A DNA stretch of 64,000 bases from Climacteris rufus (GCA_013398175.1 VZRZ01002679.1:10744-74743), one strand, 5' to 3'; shown: positions 1 through 12,560, counted from the stretch's first letter. Program-made: numbers and translations. Notes: generated by a model from the letters alone, not told the origin.

Positions 1-389
1 CCCATGGTACAGAGGGGGAATGACTCCTCCCCCTGAGCAGGGAGAGAAACACAGGTGATGAACTGACCATAACCCCCATACCCTGTCTCCTTGCACTGCT
101 GGGGCAGGAGGGACAGCTGGGAAGGAGGGAGGGGAGGGGGGAAAGTGTTTTTTTAAGGTTTTATTTTACTTCTCATTATCCTGTTCTGATTTTTTAGCAA
201 TAAACTCACTTCATATCTCTAACTAGAACACATTTTGCCCATGACAGTATTTACCGAGTGATCTTTCCTGGTCCTTATCTCAGCCCACAAACCCCTTGTA
301 ATATTTTCTCTCCCCTGTCCAGCTGTGGAGGGGAATAAGAGAGAGGCTTTTGTGGGTGCCTGGTGTCTGTCCAGGGTCAACTCACTACA
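1..389 (+). mobile_element. 3' part of an avian ERV LTR (ERVL-like), cut by the window edge
   Basis: The segment carries an AATAAA poly(A) signal at 199-204, followed by a region ending in ...CACTACA at 389, the CA terminus expected of an LTR. The stretch from about 190 to 389, from the poly(A) signal through the terminal 'agggtcaactcactaca', resembles a very common bird LTR family that I recall as ERVL-type. The 5' end lies outside the window, so neither target duplication nor full length can be checked. No retroviral coding sequence follows, so it is a solo LTR or the 3' LTR of an element lying to the left. Family name is from memory; orientation is from the poly(A) signal. Confidence 0.72.
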
Positions 390-704
390 GGAGTCAGAAG
401 CAGTTCATTCCTCTGTTAAATGTTCTGAAATTTTGTGTTTGCCCTCACAAGATCTGTACTAGAAGGGTTCCTGGCTACCTACCAGGTGTATGTGTGTGAT
501 ACTTTTGTTGTGGGGAGGTGCCATGGAAAGATGTGTGCATGCTGCAGGTAAGCAAGCTGTGACCTAGGTCTTCCCCCCAAGCTCTCCATGCTCAGGTGGA
601 GAGTTTTCCTCTCAATTAATGTACCAGATTCACACAATTGTACTTTCTCTAATTTCAGTGGGTTTTCTTGTGACATGTTAGTGCCAAGTCAGATTCAGGC
701 CTCA
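390..704. other. Short spacer between two LTRs, no gene seen
   Basis: About 315 bases of unremarkable, moderately AT-rich sequence. Neither strand has an ORF above about 65 codons and no RNA gene fold was recognised. It separates two LTRs of different families and shows no retroviral motif, so the two LTRs are probably independent insertions. Confidence 0.5.
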
Positions 705-708
705 TAGG

Positions 709-1290
709 TGTTATAAACGTTGATTTTTTACAGGTTTGACACAGTTTACAAGTTTAAGAGTTTGTTATGAATACGTTTGGGACTGGACGTAGTGATTTGT
801 TAAATTGTAAGTTAAAAGTTGATTAAGTTAAGCGGCTTGAAATGTACGGGTGTAATGTTTTGTTGTAACCACAAGATCAGCCTACCTGAAAAGGGGGTTA
901 GCTCAGGAAATTTCCAGAAGGACCAGGAAGTTCCAATGATGTCATGCTAACCAGCAATTGGTAAAGGAGCTAAACCAATGGAGTCGGTGTCCAAGGCTCC
1001 CTGACATAGATATCCCTAGCGAGCCGATGGGAAGGATTCAGAGCCACCAATCCGGAGCTGGGGGGAGTCTTTAAAACCCTCCTGCACCTCTGCTCCTGGT
1101 CCTCCTTTGGTTCCGTGGCCCTGCTGAGGCGCCCGTGGCTGAGGGAGCACCCCGCGCCCCTCGCAGCATTTCTCTGCCTTGAGCTGGGAGGGCGAGTTTC
1201 TCTCCACCTCCCATTCTCAGTTGTTGTTGTTTTTGGTGCTTTTTGCCAATAAACCAGTTGCTTTTAAAAAGTGACTCGGCACTTATTTCA
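709..1290 (+). mobile_element. Solo ERV LTR, 582 bp, with TG...CA ends and TAGG target duplication
   Basis: The element starts TGTTATAAAC and ends CTTATTTCA. It is flanked by the 4-bp direct repeat TAGG at 705-708 and 1291-1294. A TATA-like TTTAAAA lies at 1070-1076 and AATAAA at 1248-1253, about 175 bp apart, as expected for a U3-R-U5 layout on the plus strand. A 4-bp duplication is typical of gammaretrovirus-like (ERV1) integrases, so ERV1 is the likeliest class, but that is inference. No internal gag, pol or env flanks it, so it is a solo LTR left by recombination. Ends are fixed by the duplication, which is short enough that chance is possible. Confidence 0.72.
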
Positions 1291-1294
1291 TAGG

Positions 1295-3439
1295 TTTTGC
1301 AAAACCTGAAACCTCAGCTGAAATGAAATAAGAAAAAAAGTTTTCTAACAACATTTATGGTTTTTCATTTACAGCTTGGGTCTCAAGGCACCATGAAACC
1401 TTTTATCTTGTGATTTTCGTAGTAATACTCCGATGTTTCTGCAGAGAAAAACAAAGTGAAGAATTACACAAATTAAATTGAGAAGCAAAAGAGTTTCCAT
1501 GCTCCTTTTGGGAGCTTTCGAGAGATGCCACTTTTTTAGTGATGCGTGATGTGTGACTGTGTCCATGTCCTAGTCTCAGGTGTGGTACTCCAGTCAGCTT
1601 CAAAACCTGAAGGGATTTGGAGCCCTTCATAGCTTATAGAAATGTAAAACAGTATTATTAAGTTGGTGACAAGTTGCATTCAAATACCTTGCATGTAGTT
1701 TTTGAGATGAAACACTTGACAACAGCAGTGACTGGTAAAATGAATCCAGAGTTCACATATGCTGAGAATATCAGATTTTCATTTTATGAATAATTCTGAG
1801 AACAAAAATAACATTTTGAATTATAACTGAAATATGCATGTATTTTTAGGCATGCATTAGCTGTCTATAAAATGGCTTTTCTGTCTTCCCCTAGTAAGAT
1901 AATGAATGCCTTAGGGCATTTTAGATTCTACTGGAAGCCAGGTTGGCATGGCAGTGATTCAGGGATTTGCTGTGTTTTTGCTCAGGGATGTGCATAGCAA
2001 CTTTGTTCAGATTACAAATAAAAAGGTATTTTTCAGGTTATTATTGCAGCACACGACTTGTTAGCTGAGAACTGAGCTGTGCTCTCTCTCCTACACTGGG
2101 CTGTCAGCACTGACTGCAGGAACAGTTCAGCCCAGCTGGAGTTGTTGGGTGCCTTGCTCAGCTGCTGTTGGCACAGCTCCTATTCAGCTGAAGCAATAGG
2201 GCTGTCTCGGGAACACCCACACCTGGGGGTGGGTATTCCTGCAGCTTTTCCCCTTCCTCCAGGGCATGTAAGCAGTGGCTCTGTTCTGCAGAGCTGGCCC
2301 TGGGACTGCCTGTTGTATTTCCTCGGGGTTGTGAGCAGAGGCAGTGCTGCCTGTGCAGGGTGACAGGCATCTCTGCACTAAAGGAACAACAGCAGAGAAC
2401 GAGGACGCCTCCTGTGGCTCTGAGAGGTGCCCCTCTCCACTCATACGTGCTCCTCTCATCTCCCAAAATGTCCCTGTTGGGAAGGAGTGCTCCCGTGTGA
2501 GGCAGTTTTCCCTCTTAACAGGTATCACACCATTCGCTGGTGGGGCCTTGGCTGTGATCTTTGGCACAGCATTTGTCAGGAGCAAGATCCATGCCCTGCC
2601 TGCCTTTGCAGGGCACCCATTGTCAGAAGTTTAGTTGTTTGTCTCTCCAGCTCTCAGCTTGAGCTGTCAGCACTGGCAGTCACAAAGTCAGCCTCTTATA
2701 GGTGATTAGAGGAGCTGCTATGAGATCAGAGTGTGAGCAAAGTGGACACTTTGATGTCATTTTAGATGCAGTTGCTGGTAACAAAAATCCATATATCCTG
2801 CCTTCAGGGAGATGGGAGTCACACTGAAACAGAAATTTTAAACTGCCTTTTTTTTTTTTAGTTACCTCTAATGTGTTGGACCTTTCAGCAGCAGTCGTGT
2901 AAGATGCTATTTCCTAATATATATTTGCCTCTGTCTGGCAGTAATGAAATGTAGTTTCTGGTTGCATAAAAATATAGGCATGGGAGCTCAGATGTGCCTG
3001 CAGAAGGTCATGTTGGCAGAGTTTCTGTTCTGCCAGGAAGAGATTTTCACTTTTGTTCAGACCCCTGCACATGGCACTGGGTAATATCAAGAACTATTAT
3101 TAATGTTGTACGGTAAGAAAATAAGAATAATAGTACTTGGATTGTTAATAATATCACAGTGTTAATATATTAAGTAGTTGTTGTTGGTTTTAGGCTTGAG
3201 ACTCTTACAAGAATCTATTTAAGTGTGCCAGAACTGTCACTGCCTACAAAGGTTTCCACTCTAAGGGAGCAAGGTGCAGAAGCCAAGAGAAGAAGCTGAG
3301 CCAGTGGGTAAAGGGATGTGGTCAGGTCCTCAGCTGCAGGAGAGAGGTCTGCAGGGTCTTAGGGATCATGCAAAGAGGTGGGGATGGGTAAGAGTAGCAG
3401 AAAGCAGAGTGTTGCAGGCTTGGCTGTGTTAGAAGAGCT
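1295..3439. other. Unannotated intergenic or intronic sequence
   Basis: No recognisable gene. About 2080-2700 is more GC-rich and has overlapping ORFs of 92-133 codons in several frames on both strands, the pattern of open frames from base composition rather than a coding exon. The rest is AT-rich without repeats I can name. An 11-base T run lies near 2850. Confidence 0.5.
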
Positions 3440-4345
3440 GGTGTGATGGAAATAGAAGGTTTCTGGGTGTATTGACCACTAAACTGCCCAGGCCTCTGAG
3501 TCAGGGGACATGGCTCTGTCACTCCAGCCACTAGCTGCCCGGTGGCCTCGGCAGGCGACCAGGTCCGGTGCCCCAGCGGCGTGGCTACCAAAGACCTGTC
3601 GGCTGTTCTGTGCTGCCTGAGAAAAGCAGTCAAGGCAGGCTGCAGCAGTGCTGTTGCCTCGTAACTTGATGAGGGTGAAAGACGAGAGAGGGCCTCTGCT
3701 GTGTCTTCAGTCCTGACTTTATTTCCACCCTGAAGGGCAGGGGGTGTGGTCGGAAGGGAGGCAGGCAGGCAAAAGGCATTGTAAGGGGGACGACAACAGT
3801 TTTTAAAGGGGGCTGGAGAGAGAGGGGAGCAAGGGAGCAAGCCAGTAAGGGAAGGACCTGAGGTAACAGGGAACAAATCACAACACATTAGGGGAGGAAC
3901 AGATACAAACCAACCAATAGGGAACCAAACTGGACAGAACCATCCAGAGCTTCATACATAAGGAATAGGCTACATTATTAAACATAAGGGGTTTGAACCA
4001 ATAGGGAGAAAAGACCAGCAAAGCTTCTGGAAGGGAGGGAGGAGATGCTGTGGGATTGACACACAGTGGGTGTCAGCCCTAGACTCGGGTCTCGCCCTCA
4101 GATCCACCCTCAGGGTCAGAATCCTGGGCGGGGAATTCTACCCACTGTATGGCACTCAGCCCCAACGTGGGCTGGGCCACCACAACATGGCTCAAAAGAG
4201 CAAGTCCGCGTTTGCTAGAATCTGTGACTTGATCCATCAGTTGATCTGTAATCCAGTCTGACAAAACTCCACTGGCCAAAGATCCGGGAGAATCCCAATC
4301 TGCCAGAGAGGCCCAAGTACCATCTGCAGACAGGCAGATCTTGGA
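3440..4345 (-). mobile_element. Probable ERV LTR-derived segment, boundaries unclear
   Basis: On the minus strand a TATA-like TTTAAAAA (3807-3800) is followed 80 bp later by AATAAA (3723-3718), a spacing typical of an LTR promoter and R region. Paired CCAAT/ATTGG-type motifs lie upstream at about 3920 and 4000. The local GC content is higher than the flanks and 188- and 83-codon frames cross it, but neither resembles gag, pol or env. Against the minus orientation, the plus strand has CCCAACGTGGG at 4161-4171, the core of the tRNA-Lys primer-binding site of betaretrovirus-like ERVs. No target duplication was found. The alternative is unrelated GC-rich unique sequence. Confidence 0.42.
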
Positions 4346-4928
4346 CAACTAGCACTGTAATGCTCAGTTTGATGAGCAGAAGCAAAGATAAACTTCTGGC
4401 ATTAATACTCAAAAAGGAGATTCTGTTTTGTATCAACAGGGAGATTTTACACAATGCAAACTCATCTTCAGTGGTGGTCTAAAGTATGCACTGGATGATG
4501 ATTGTCTTGCACCACACATACAGATCGTTCAACCATGAGATTGCAATCATGTTTCTAATAATTAAAAGTATGTACTTGCTTTTGTGCTTGGTATCCTGTT
4601 CTGGCCTGTGATTAAACTGTTCAGTGTTAGGACATGAATTTTGACTCATCTGAGCAATCATTTGTGTAAAATCTTGTGTCTGGAAGTGTACAGCCAGTTC
4701 CTCATTACCTTGTGTAATGAGCCAAGGCCGCAGCTTTCTGGGTGCTGTATGAAAATAAAAGAATGGGATTGGGGGGGGGGGTTATTTGTGCTATTGTTCG
4801 TTTTCTGTGACTAGGTGACTTTTGCAGGAGTGTTAAGACTTGAGACAGTCACCTCAGAAATTTCAAGAAAGACAGTCTTCTCCCTGTTGTAAGATGTTTA
4901 CTGGTGAGAATTACTCGTGTCAAATCAG

Positions 4929-4996
4929 TCTTACACTGATCAAGCACTGGACTAGACCTCTGGATGTCCCTTCCAACCCAAGTTCTCCTGTGATTT
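4929..4996 (+). mobile_element. Short CR1 LINE 3'-end remnant
   Basis: The stretch 'ggactagacctctggatg' followed by 'tcccttccaacccaagtt' and a diverged terminal repeat (ctcctgtgatttt) matches the layout of the CR1 3' untranslated end. Only about 70 bp are recognisable, so it is an old, strongly 5'-truncated copy. CR1 elements are normally 5'-truncated in birds. Confidence 0.55.
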
Positions 4997-7900
4997 TTTA
5001 ATTTTTTTTTTCTGACTTCAAAAATCCTCACTAGCATGGAAGTCAGAAATCTATCAGATTAAAACAACAATAGCAAAACAAATTGGGCCACTCAGTACTC
5101 TGCAGCATTCCTAAATGTTATGGGATGTGCAAAAACCTGCTGAATAAGAAATTGTGTAGTAAAGTGTACCAATGTTGCAGGGTGACTTGGCAAAGCCCGG
5201 ACGACTTAGGTTGGGCAACTCACTGCCCATCATGTCCAGCCATGATGTTCTGATGGTCTTTAACTGATTGAAAAGGTATAATATTACAGTGTTTAAAATA
5301 AATTAAAAATTGTCTAAGAAATAATGACACAGGGGATCTTAGAAATGAGTTACAGAGGGTGGAATACGGCCCAGTGAAGTGGGATTTGCTGCATGTCAGG
5401 AGCTGCAGCTGACTCCATCGAGTCAGTCTGTGACCTTGAAAGAGTTGTTACATTCAGCACCAGAAAAGATAGGAGTGGGTTTTCACTGCCCTTCCCCTCC
5501 TTGTCTGTGATTTTTGTTGGCAGGGAAGGTGTTGGAAGGGCAGCCCCTGCTCCGTGCTCAGCGTGTGCAGCAGCACTGAGCCACAGAGCAGAGAAATTGC
5601 GTTTGGGAGAGCACTAAGTGGAAAGTTACATATCAGGACATGCACTCTGCATTATTTACATCCATCTCTCCAAGCCTGATCCAGTGCGTGGCATGTCTCA
5701 GAGTCTTGCTGAAAATCAGAATGTAATTGCCAACTTAAATTGATACTTGCTTGTCATATCAAGGAGATGGTGACTTACACAGACATACCACAAGTATCTC
5801 AGCTCCTCACAGACGTGCATAACTTCCCACATATTTTTTTCATCTGTTCTCAGGAAAATACAGCTCTGAACAGGGGTTTATGATCATTTCTCTTGAGTCC
5901 CTGCTGTTTGTGAATTGCTTCCCATGAGAGAGTACCAAATGGAGGTTTGTTTACATTAAATTCAGAGAGAAATCCTGGGCTGTGTAGTGTCCCCCCTGGA
6001 GTGGTCCTGGGTGGACACAGTGCCTTTCCAGCCCAGGACAGGGTGAGAGGAGGCTGCAGGCCAGTCCTCTGGCTGCTCCCTGGGTTTTACCATGGATCCC
6101 ATCTCCCCTTCGACTGAAGATCTCACCTTGTTTGTTGAAATCCAGCAGTCAGGAGAGGTTGAGAAGCACTGCTTGGCCGAGGTAAACCTGTACTTCCTAC
6201 AAAACACTGTGCTGTCACATGCAGGATGTCCTTTGTACTTTGCCTAATCCTGTCCAGATTATTAAAAATATGTGATTGCTGTAATACACTTGTTTCCCTG
6301 GCCTCTGCATCTGCTCCCAAGCCTCTGATTCCCTTCTGCACTGACTTGGTGTGTGTGGAGCACCACCAGCTCACTGGCTGTTTTATTTTAGCCTCAGTGT
6401 CTTGGCAGAGGGTCTGCTGCCTCTGTGCATGCCAATAAAAAATTCCACTTACTAGACTTTTTACTTTCAGTTTGGTGCATTTTTGTGCACTACAGACTGA
6501 ATTGTTCTGGGGGGTGCTGTGGCACTTCTCTAGCCCTGTTTCAAGGCTGGTTTATTGCTGTGCTTAGGGCTCCCCTGAGGAAGGAACTTGTGCCTGCAGC
6601 ATCCTCTTACTGGGAAAATAACCTTTGATACCAGTTGATAAAGTTACAGGTGGACAATAGTGCACGAGCCTTCAAGAATTATCTTTTCAAAGAAGCTATA
6701 ATTAACTTTCCTGATGAAGCTCATCTTTCCATTGGCAGCTTAAATACTAGCTTCATGACAAAGTCCCATCTCTTAAATCTAAGCAACGACTATAATGGTT
6801 ACCTGTAAACTTACAGAGATTTAGCTGTAATGTTTCAGCTGCAGAATTTTTTGATTTGCTGGGGTTTTTTTTAATTCATTTTTAATTCCTACATTTCTCT
6901 GTGGATGCAAAATTACAGAAAGAATTATGTTAGGATTCACCCCAGTTATTTTTTAGACTTACTTTCTTATGTTATTGCATTTTTTATCTTTTTTTTAAAA
7001 AATTAAAAACTTCCAAACTCTTGACTGATTATGTTATATTTAAAAACCAATGATGTAGTAACACCTGGAATTACTAAATCTCCATCTGGGGTTCCTAAAT
7101 CCTCAGAGATGTCACATTTGATTGTTCAAATATGCTCTTGTTGATCGTATGCAACAGTAGGTTTTCCTATATGGTTTTAGAAAATATCAGCTAAGCCACA
7201 AGTGAGGAGGGTATTATCAGGGGTGAAAACTCAAGGGTTTCTATATATAGTTATTCATTTTGTTATTTTTAAGCAACGACAGAAGGTGCCATGATCCATG
7301 GAGTGATGCTCACTTGCTAATGAAACAAGGAATATTCAGTAAAGCACAGAAGTAATGATGGGACTGAAAAATTAAGATATATGTTAGACTGTTGTTTGCT
7401 TTAGTTTGTGGAATGAAATCCTTGCAGTGTGCCTCGGGTTGTTGATAGGCACAAGATCTCTGGTGTTGTTGGGATCACACTCCTTGGTGCCCCAGGCATG
7501 GGCCTTACTTTGTTGCTGTTCCTTTGGGTGCAAAGCTCCCAGCTTTCTATACCCCCTGTTCAGGCAGGGGGCTGGGGTGTTTTTCGGGTGTCTGTTTTAG
7601 TGCTGTGTACTCAAATGTAGTCAGCTATCACCTCACATGGCATCATAAATCCCACCTTAGGCTCCAACACAATTCTTTGCATTTAGTGATGCCTGCACTC
7701 TAAATGAGATGGTGAAACAGAAAGAATGTGTCATTCCACTAGAGCACCCTGGTCAGAATTGCTTCTTTTACAGGGAAATCAAAGATAACTATCTCTGTAA
7801 TTAAATGTGCTCCTGCTTCTTAATAGCTATAAACCAGCCACTTTGCTGGTGTAATTGCTGAGCAGCATTTAAAGATGCTCTTTGTTGTCACCTGATGTGC

Positions 7901-9635
7901 ATCTTCGGGAGATTTATATTAGGAAGGAAAACAAAAAGCAAGTCACTGTTTAACCATGATAAATACAAGTATTAAGTATGTGATTTTCTCTCTTAAAACT
8001 GTTTCCTAGAAAATTAAAGCAAAACTCCAAAAATATTAATGCCAAATACACAATGCTCCAAAGACAATGCAGCAGTAGGAAGAATAATTTTAATAGACTT
8101 TTTCTCTCATTTTTCTCCTTTCTGTGATCACTTGCTGGTATCAAAACCCACTTCTATCCATAAGTATATAGTTTGATTTTTCTGCATTTGTTTCCAAGAG
8201 AACCATGGTTGTTTGCCAGTATGACATCTTCCATGTTCAGTTTTCAAGTACAGAATTTATTGCATTGGCTGCTCTTGATTCCCAAGTGAAAGCAAAGATG
8301 CTGCTGCTTGTTGACTGTGGGTTGTCATATTGAACATAGCTGTATGCAAAAATACATTTAATTGTGTAGCACAGCAAAGAGTTTAGCTGTTCTTACACAG
8401 TCATTTTCAGCAGTAAGTATTCCTTCTGGCCTGATAAATACTATTTCTTCTGCATGGTTTGTGTTTCCTCACAAGATCCAGTCTCTGCTTTCAGTGACTG
8501 AATAGCAAAGCTTGGTTGATAATTTCTTTTGTCATTTTTGCCCTGGTTCTTTCAATTTTGAGTCACAATAGTCTCTGTTAATATATATTTAGATCATTTT
8601 CTCAGCAGGCTGATTCTTTTTTGTTGCTTCTCTGATGTAAATTATTATGTTTTCCCACAAGTAAGTCTCTTATCCCTTGATATTTTGTTAATCGCTTTGA
8701 GGTAGCTTCTCTGTTGGTTTTGTTAGGGTTTTTTTTTTCTTGTTTTTTTTTTGGGTTTGTTTTTAAAAGCTTTATATATTAAAGGTCTAATTCTGCTCCC
8801 AGTGATGCTTTCACACATTTTTGCTTTGACTATAATGGTGGCATAAACCTTGAGCCTTCAGCATCTGTACTGCTAAAATGTGTTTCATTTGGGCTTAACT
8901 GCAGGTGGTACTTAAGATTACACTACAGATATATAGGGCATAAAGGCATAAAAACAAGGCAAAGAGGGAAAAACTTGCAAAGAATCACAAAACAAATACC
9001 TCTCTTTTCTGAAATACAAGGGAAAAGGGAATATGCCAGGGAAACCAGAGACTAGGTAGGTGATTGTGGTGCAAAACCAAACCAAGCTAGTAAAAGGCCA
9101 GACAACTCTCTCAATGATTTCTGCTCTTTGGTTCACTGTGGAGGAGTTTGAGGACAGTTTCTGTTCCAGAACCCTTCTTTAGGGAGGACTCTTTATGGAA
9201 ATGAGTGTATAAATAAATGTAATTCTTCCCATAGACAGGCCATCAGTAGATAGAGTAGCTCCAGTGGCCTGTGGTGGGATGTGTGTTGTTCAATGTGCCC
9301 CAGGTGACCCAAAAAGGAGCAGGGACGTGGCAGGTTTCACTGGAGATACTGAGTATTTCAGCACAGGGAGAGTGAGGGCTGACGGAAGGGCTACATAAAA
9401 CAATCCAGTGCAGAGCACCTGAGTGATAAAAGTGACAGGTGAAATACAGATAAGTATAATGTGAGGTACATGGAGATGGTGGGAGGAGTAATCCTGAGCA
9501 CTTCTTCAAGAGCAAGGTTTCGGGTAAGAAAGATTAGCTGAATTCTCCATAGTCTTCAAGAAAAAAAAAATGGCTCTGCTTGGGTTTAGAAAGAGGAATG
9601 AAAATAAACCAGAAAACATCATTATGATGCTGCAT
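4997..9635. other. AT-rich non-coding stretch, no gene recognised
   Basis: The longest frames are about 60-83 codons and occur in several frames and strands; none shows a known domain. Long T runs occur near 6866, 6990 and 8730-8750. The interval 6650-6830 reads like slowly evolving non-coding sequence, but this cannot be tested here. No RNA gene or clear transposon was seen. Confidence 0.5.
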
Positions 9636-10205
9636 GATGGTGCTTCTGCATCTTGAATATTGCATGTAGCTCTGGCTCCATCTTCATAAAGCTACAGCAG
9701 AATTGGGAAAGTGCAGCCTGAATGATCAAATGTACTGAACAAGCCCCGTAAAGGAAACAAATGGGACTCTCTCTCCTGAACAAATGCCTGGAGAGGTCTA
9801 GGAAACTGGGAGGTGAATATGTCTTCCTGGTCAGCATCCAGCAGGAACCAAATTAAACTGAAGGACTCTGGCTCCAAACACAGAGGTTGTTTTTCTCTAA
9901 GTTGGTGATAAAGCTCTGGAACACGATGGGATGTTGTAGGTGCCAGAAGTTTTCAGTTGTGAAAAAACCCCAATAAACTGCTGGTTATATTTATGGAAAA
10001 AATTATTTCACACGTTAAATAGAAATAGACTGTGATTCAGGGCATCCCTACCAATCCCTCTAGTCCTGCTGGAGGCTGGAAAATGTGTCAGGGAAGGGCT
10101 AATTGATGATCCTGGGATTACCCTGGTTTTGCACTCTTCCTTAGGCAGCTGCTCTGGGACATTGCAGTGACAGGCTCTTGGACTGGATAGGCTTTATTCT
10201 TCCTT
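9636..10205 (+). mobile_element. Old CR1-type LINE 3' portion
   Basis: The order of phrases follows the 3' half of old reptile/bird CR1 copies: a start like 'attgcatgtagctctggctc' near 9659, 'gataaagctctggaacacg' near 9907, 'ggaggctggaaaatgtgtca' near 10071, and a terminal 'ttggactggataggcttt'. Divergence is high and no reading frame survives, so the copy is ancient and inactive. Limits are approximate; a library search would be needed to fix the subfamily. Confidence 0.5.
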
Positions 10206-10593
10206 ATTGTGCTAGGGACATTTTTTGCCCTCCTGTATTTACTGATGTGTTCTTTGAGGGATGCGTTTATTAAACAGCATTTTGCCATATTCTGGAAGTG
10301 AACATGACCATATCTACATTAATGGCTTGAAATCCATGTGCCTCAAAAGACAGGAGGAAATACCTTGGGTTCAAAGAGCTGAGCCACCTCCCACACGTGC
10401 TGTGGCTGCTGTAGATGGCCAAATACCAAGTAAACTCTCCTTAAGGCAAGAATGATCAGTAAGATTGCCTCACAGGAAAGTTTCTATTCCTCATTTTCAT
10501 GAAGAAATGGAGATGGCAAAACAGTTTTTACTAGAAGGACCTGTAGTAAAGGCAAAACTCAGCAACACCCTTGGCCTGAAGGGTGTGTGTGTT
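10206..10593. other. Spacer without recognised feature
   Basis: Nothing beyond short frames. A 64-codon frame (10261-10455) and the start of an 88-codon frame (10465) lie here; the second runs on into the LTR fragment, so it is not a gene. Confidence 0.5.
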
Positions 10594-11035
10594 TGTCCTG
10601 GTTTAAAGGGACAGGTGTCTGCCAAGCAAGGCAGGAACCTTCCCGGAGTGGAGAAATATAACCCCCTCCCTCCAAATTGTTATGACCTTGAAATTACAGG
10701 CTCTCAGACAAAGATATGGGTAAAGGAATAACAGTTTTTTACTAGGATATATATATATGTAACAAGATGGACAAACAGCAACAACAACAGCAACAACAAA
10801 AAACCAGAAACCCAGGGTGGTTCCTGTATGTGGCAGAGCAACAAGCACTGGGGTCCTGCCATTGCTCCTACACCTGATCTCTGACATACCTTGGCAGGTT
10901 CCAAACTGTTTCACCTTTCTAATCCCAGTCACCTCTCTTGTTCCCTTAAGATGGACTGCTGTAGTACAGATGGACTGTAGATTTTGTCCTTGGACAGGAA
11001 CTACATTTCGGAATTTCTCTAAGCAGTAGTTCATT
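10594..11035. mobile_element. Avian ERV LTR fragment beginning TGTCCTGGTTTAA
   Basis: The sequence opens with TGTCCTGGTTTAAAGGGACA, which I recognise as an LTR terminus widespread in songbird genomes, probably ERVL-class. It continues through a conserved-looking block ending in 'ataacagttttttactagga', a short AT tract and a CAACAA-rich tract (about 10775-10797). The distal end is not defined: sequence similar in style continues to about 11035, just before an (AT)n microsatellite. No second terminus or target duplication was found, so orientation is left open. Confidence 0.55.
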
Positions 11036-11048
11036 TAGAGGAAAACTT

Positions 11049-11050
11049 AA

Positions 11051-11083
<33 letters not shown>

Positions 11084-11098
11084 TACATATATACATAG
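11049..11098. repeat. (AT)n(AC)n compound microsatellite
   Basis: About 26 bp of uninterrupted AT dinucleotides run into a short AC tract and then mixed AT/AC units. It abuts the LTR fragment to its left. It is likely to vary in length between individuals. Confidence 0.9.
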
Positions 11099-11099
11099 A

Positions 11100-11613
11100 C
11101 ATTTTATGCCCTTTCTCCTCCACACACTCTGTCTTCTACAGATTTTGATTTGTGACTGTATTTTGCCAGTGCTCTATTGTGTTATGCTTGTCAAAGCCTT
11201 GGTTTTGGATAAAAATAGATTAGAAGCAAGCCTGTGCAAGCCCTCATCTCTTACAAAGCTAGGAGAACAGTTGACTGGAGTCATGACAGTTGTCACTGAT
11301 ATCACAAGACAGCAGCTATCACAGCACTGAAAACATCAGGCTTGCTATGAAGTCAACCCTCAGTGGCAGATTTTTTCAGGTTTTTTTTTTTATATCTGTT
11401 GTATGAGTTTTCCCATAAAGAATAATAGAGTGTAGGGAGAGAGCTGATTATTAATTCCATTAAATGCGGTCTAGGGTTTTTCTGGGTTTTTTAGATTTTT
11501 AGTAAAATTATCCCAAAGCTCTTGCATGGGGTATTTTTTCATTCCAGTGATTTATAATGATTTGGAGAAAGGATGGAAGTATTGAAGACTCATGCTATGA
11601 AAAAGATTTGTCA
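11100..11613. other. Spacer between LTR fragment and complete LTR
   Basis: AT-rich sequence with T runs near 11380. The longest frame is 74 codons (11106-11330) and looks non-coding. No feature recognised. Confidence 0.45.
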
Positions 11614-11619
11614 AGTAAG

Positions 11620-12560
11620 TGTTACGATCCAGTTATTAAAATTTTTAGAGAGACGCCTCTGCCCAAATTAAAGTGCCAATGAGACCATAGGCCAAAGTCT
11701 ATTTAACAGTAAATGGAGAGAGAGAGAGAGATAGAGAGAAACAGGAAAAGAGCTGGGAGGGAGGGGGGGGGTAGCAAGGGAGTGACAGAGATGGATTAAG
11801 CAGAAAATACTGTCACTACATGGATCCCATTGATGCTCTCCATCAGGTCTTCTTGGTGGTGAGGGTTCAATGGATTTATATACACTTGGGCCGGGTGGGA
11901 ATGCCCAGGTACCTCCCCTGGCAGTGGGCAAGTTTGACACAGTCTCATGCAGCAGACTCTGGATCTGTTGCATCACTTTGCATCACATGCAGTGCTCTGC
12001 TGCAAGGCCCCAGCAATGAGTCTGGGGAGTATTTGGGGCTCTTTGTTGGATTATGACACCTCCTCAGCTGCCCCTTGTGAATGTCCCATGGATGTGGCCT
12101 TCATGAGGTGAGGGGTTTTACAGCTGAGCCAGTTTGTGTAAGGGAGGATGGGCGTTCACTGCCCCTGACCAGAGGTTATGCCACACCCCCAAAACTCTGC
12201 TCCTCCGTTCTTGTTTAGGAGTGTGTGCAAACCTGGCCTCAGCAGATGAGCCTGTGGGCTATGGCCACCCCCAGCCTGAACCCAGCCAGAGCTGATTTTC
12301 AGGACAGCTGCTGGATTTGGATTTCTTGTGAATACATTCTTCTCTCTTAGTCTTGTTTACTTCTCCCTAGGCCTGAGGTAATTGACCAACAGTGCCACCT
12401 TTATCTTGAGTTCCCTTAGGTGACTTAACTCACAGTCCAAAGTTGCAGTCAGGTCAAGGAGGCTTTGGTGGTCACAACTTCTTCATATAGCTTTGCCATA
12501 GAGGGCAAAACTCCTTTATAACAATGTTTAAGCCATTAACCACAACATTTCAGCCTCTCA
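11620..12560 (-). mobile_element. Complete solo ERV LTR, 941 bp, minus strand
   Basis: Read on the minus strand the element starts TGTGAGAGGCTGAAATG and ends GGATCGTAACA, the TG...CA ends of an LTR. AGTAA occurs at 11614-11618 and 12562-12566, leaving one extra base (G, C) between each copy and the TG/CA ends. A TATATAAA box lies at 11882-11875 on the minus strand. The poly(A) signal is degenerate. An (AG)n tract (about 11715-11741) and a G run (11763-11771) are internal. I recognise the sequence as a widespread bird LTR whose class I recall only loosely (ERVK or ERVL). No internal retroviral genes are adjacent, so this is a solo LTR. Confidence 0.78.

Noticed and set aside
3322..3888. Minus-strand 188-codon frame
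   Set aside because: It lies within the probable LTR segment around its poly(A) signal and has no viral or host domain.
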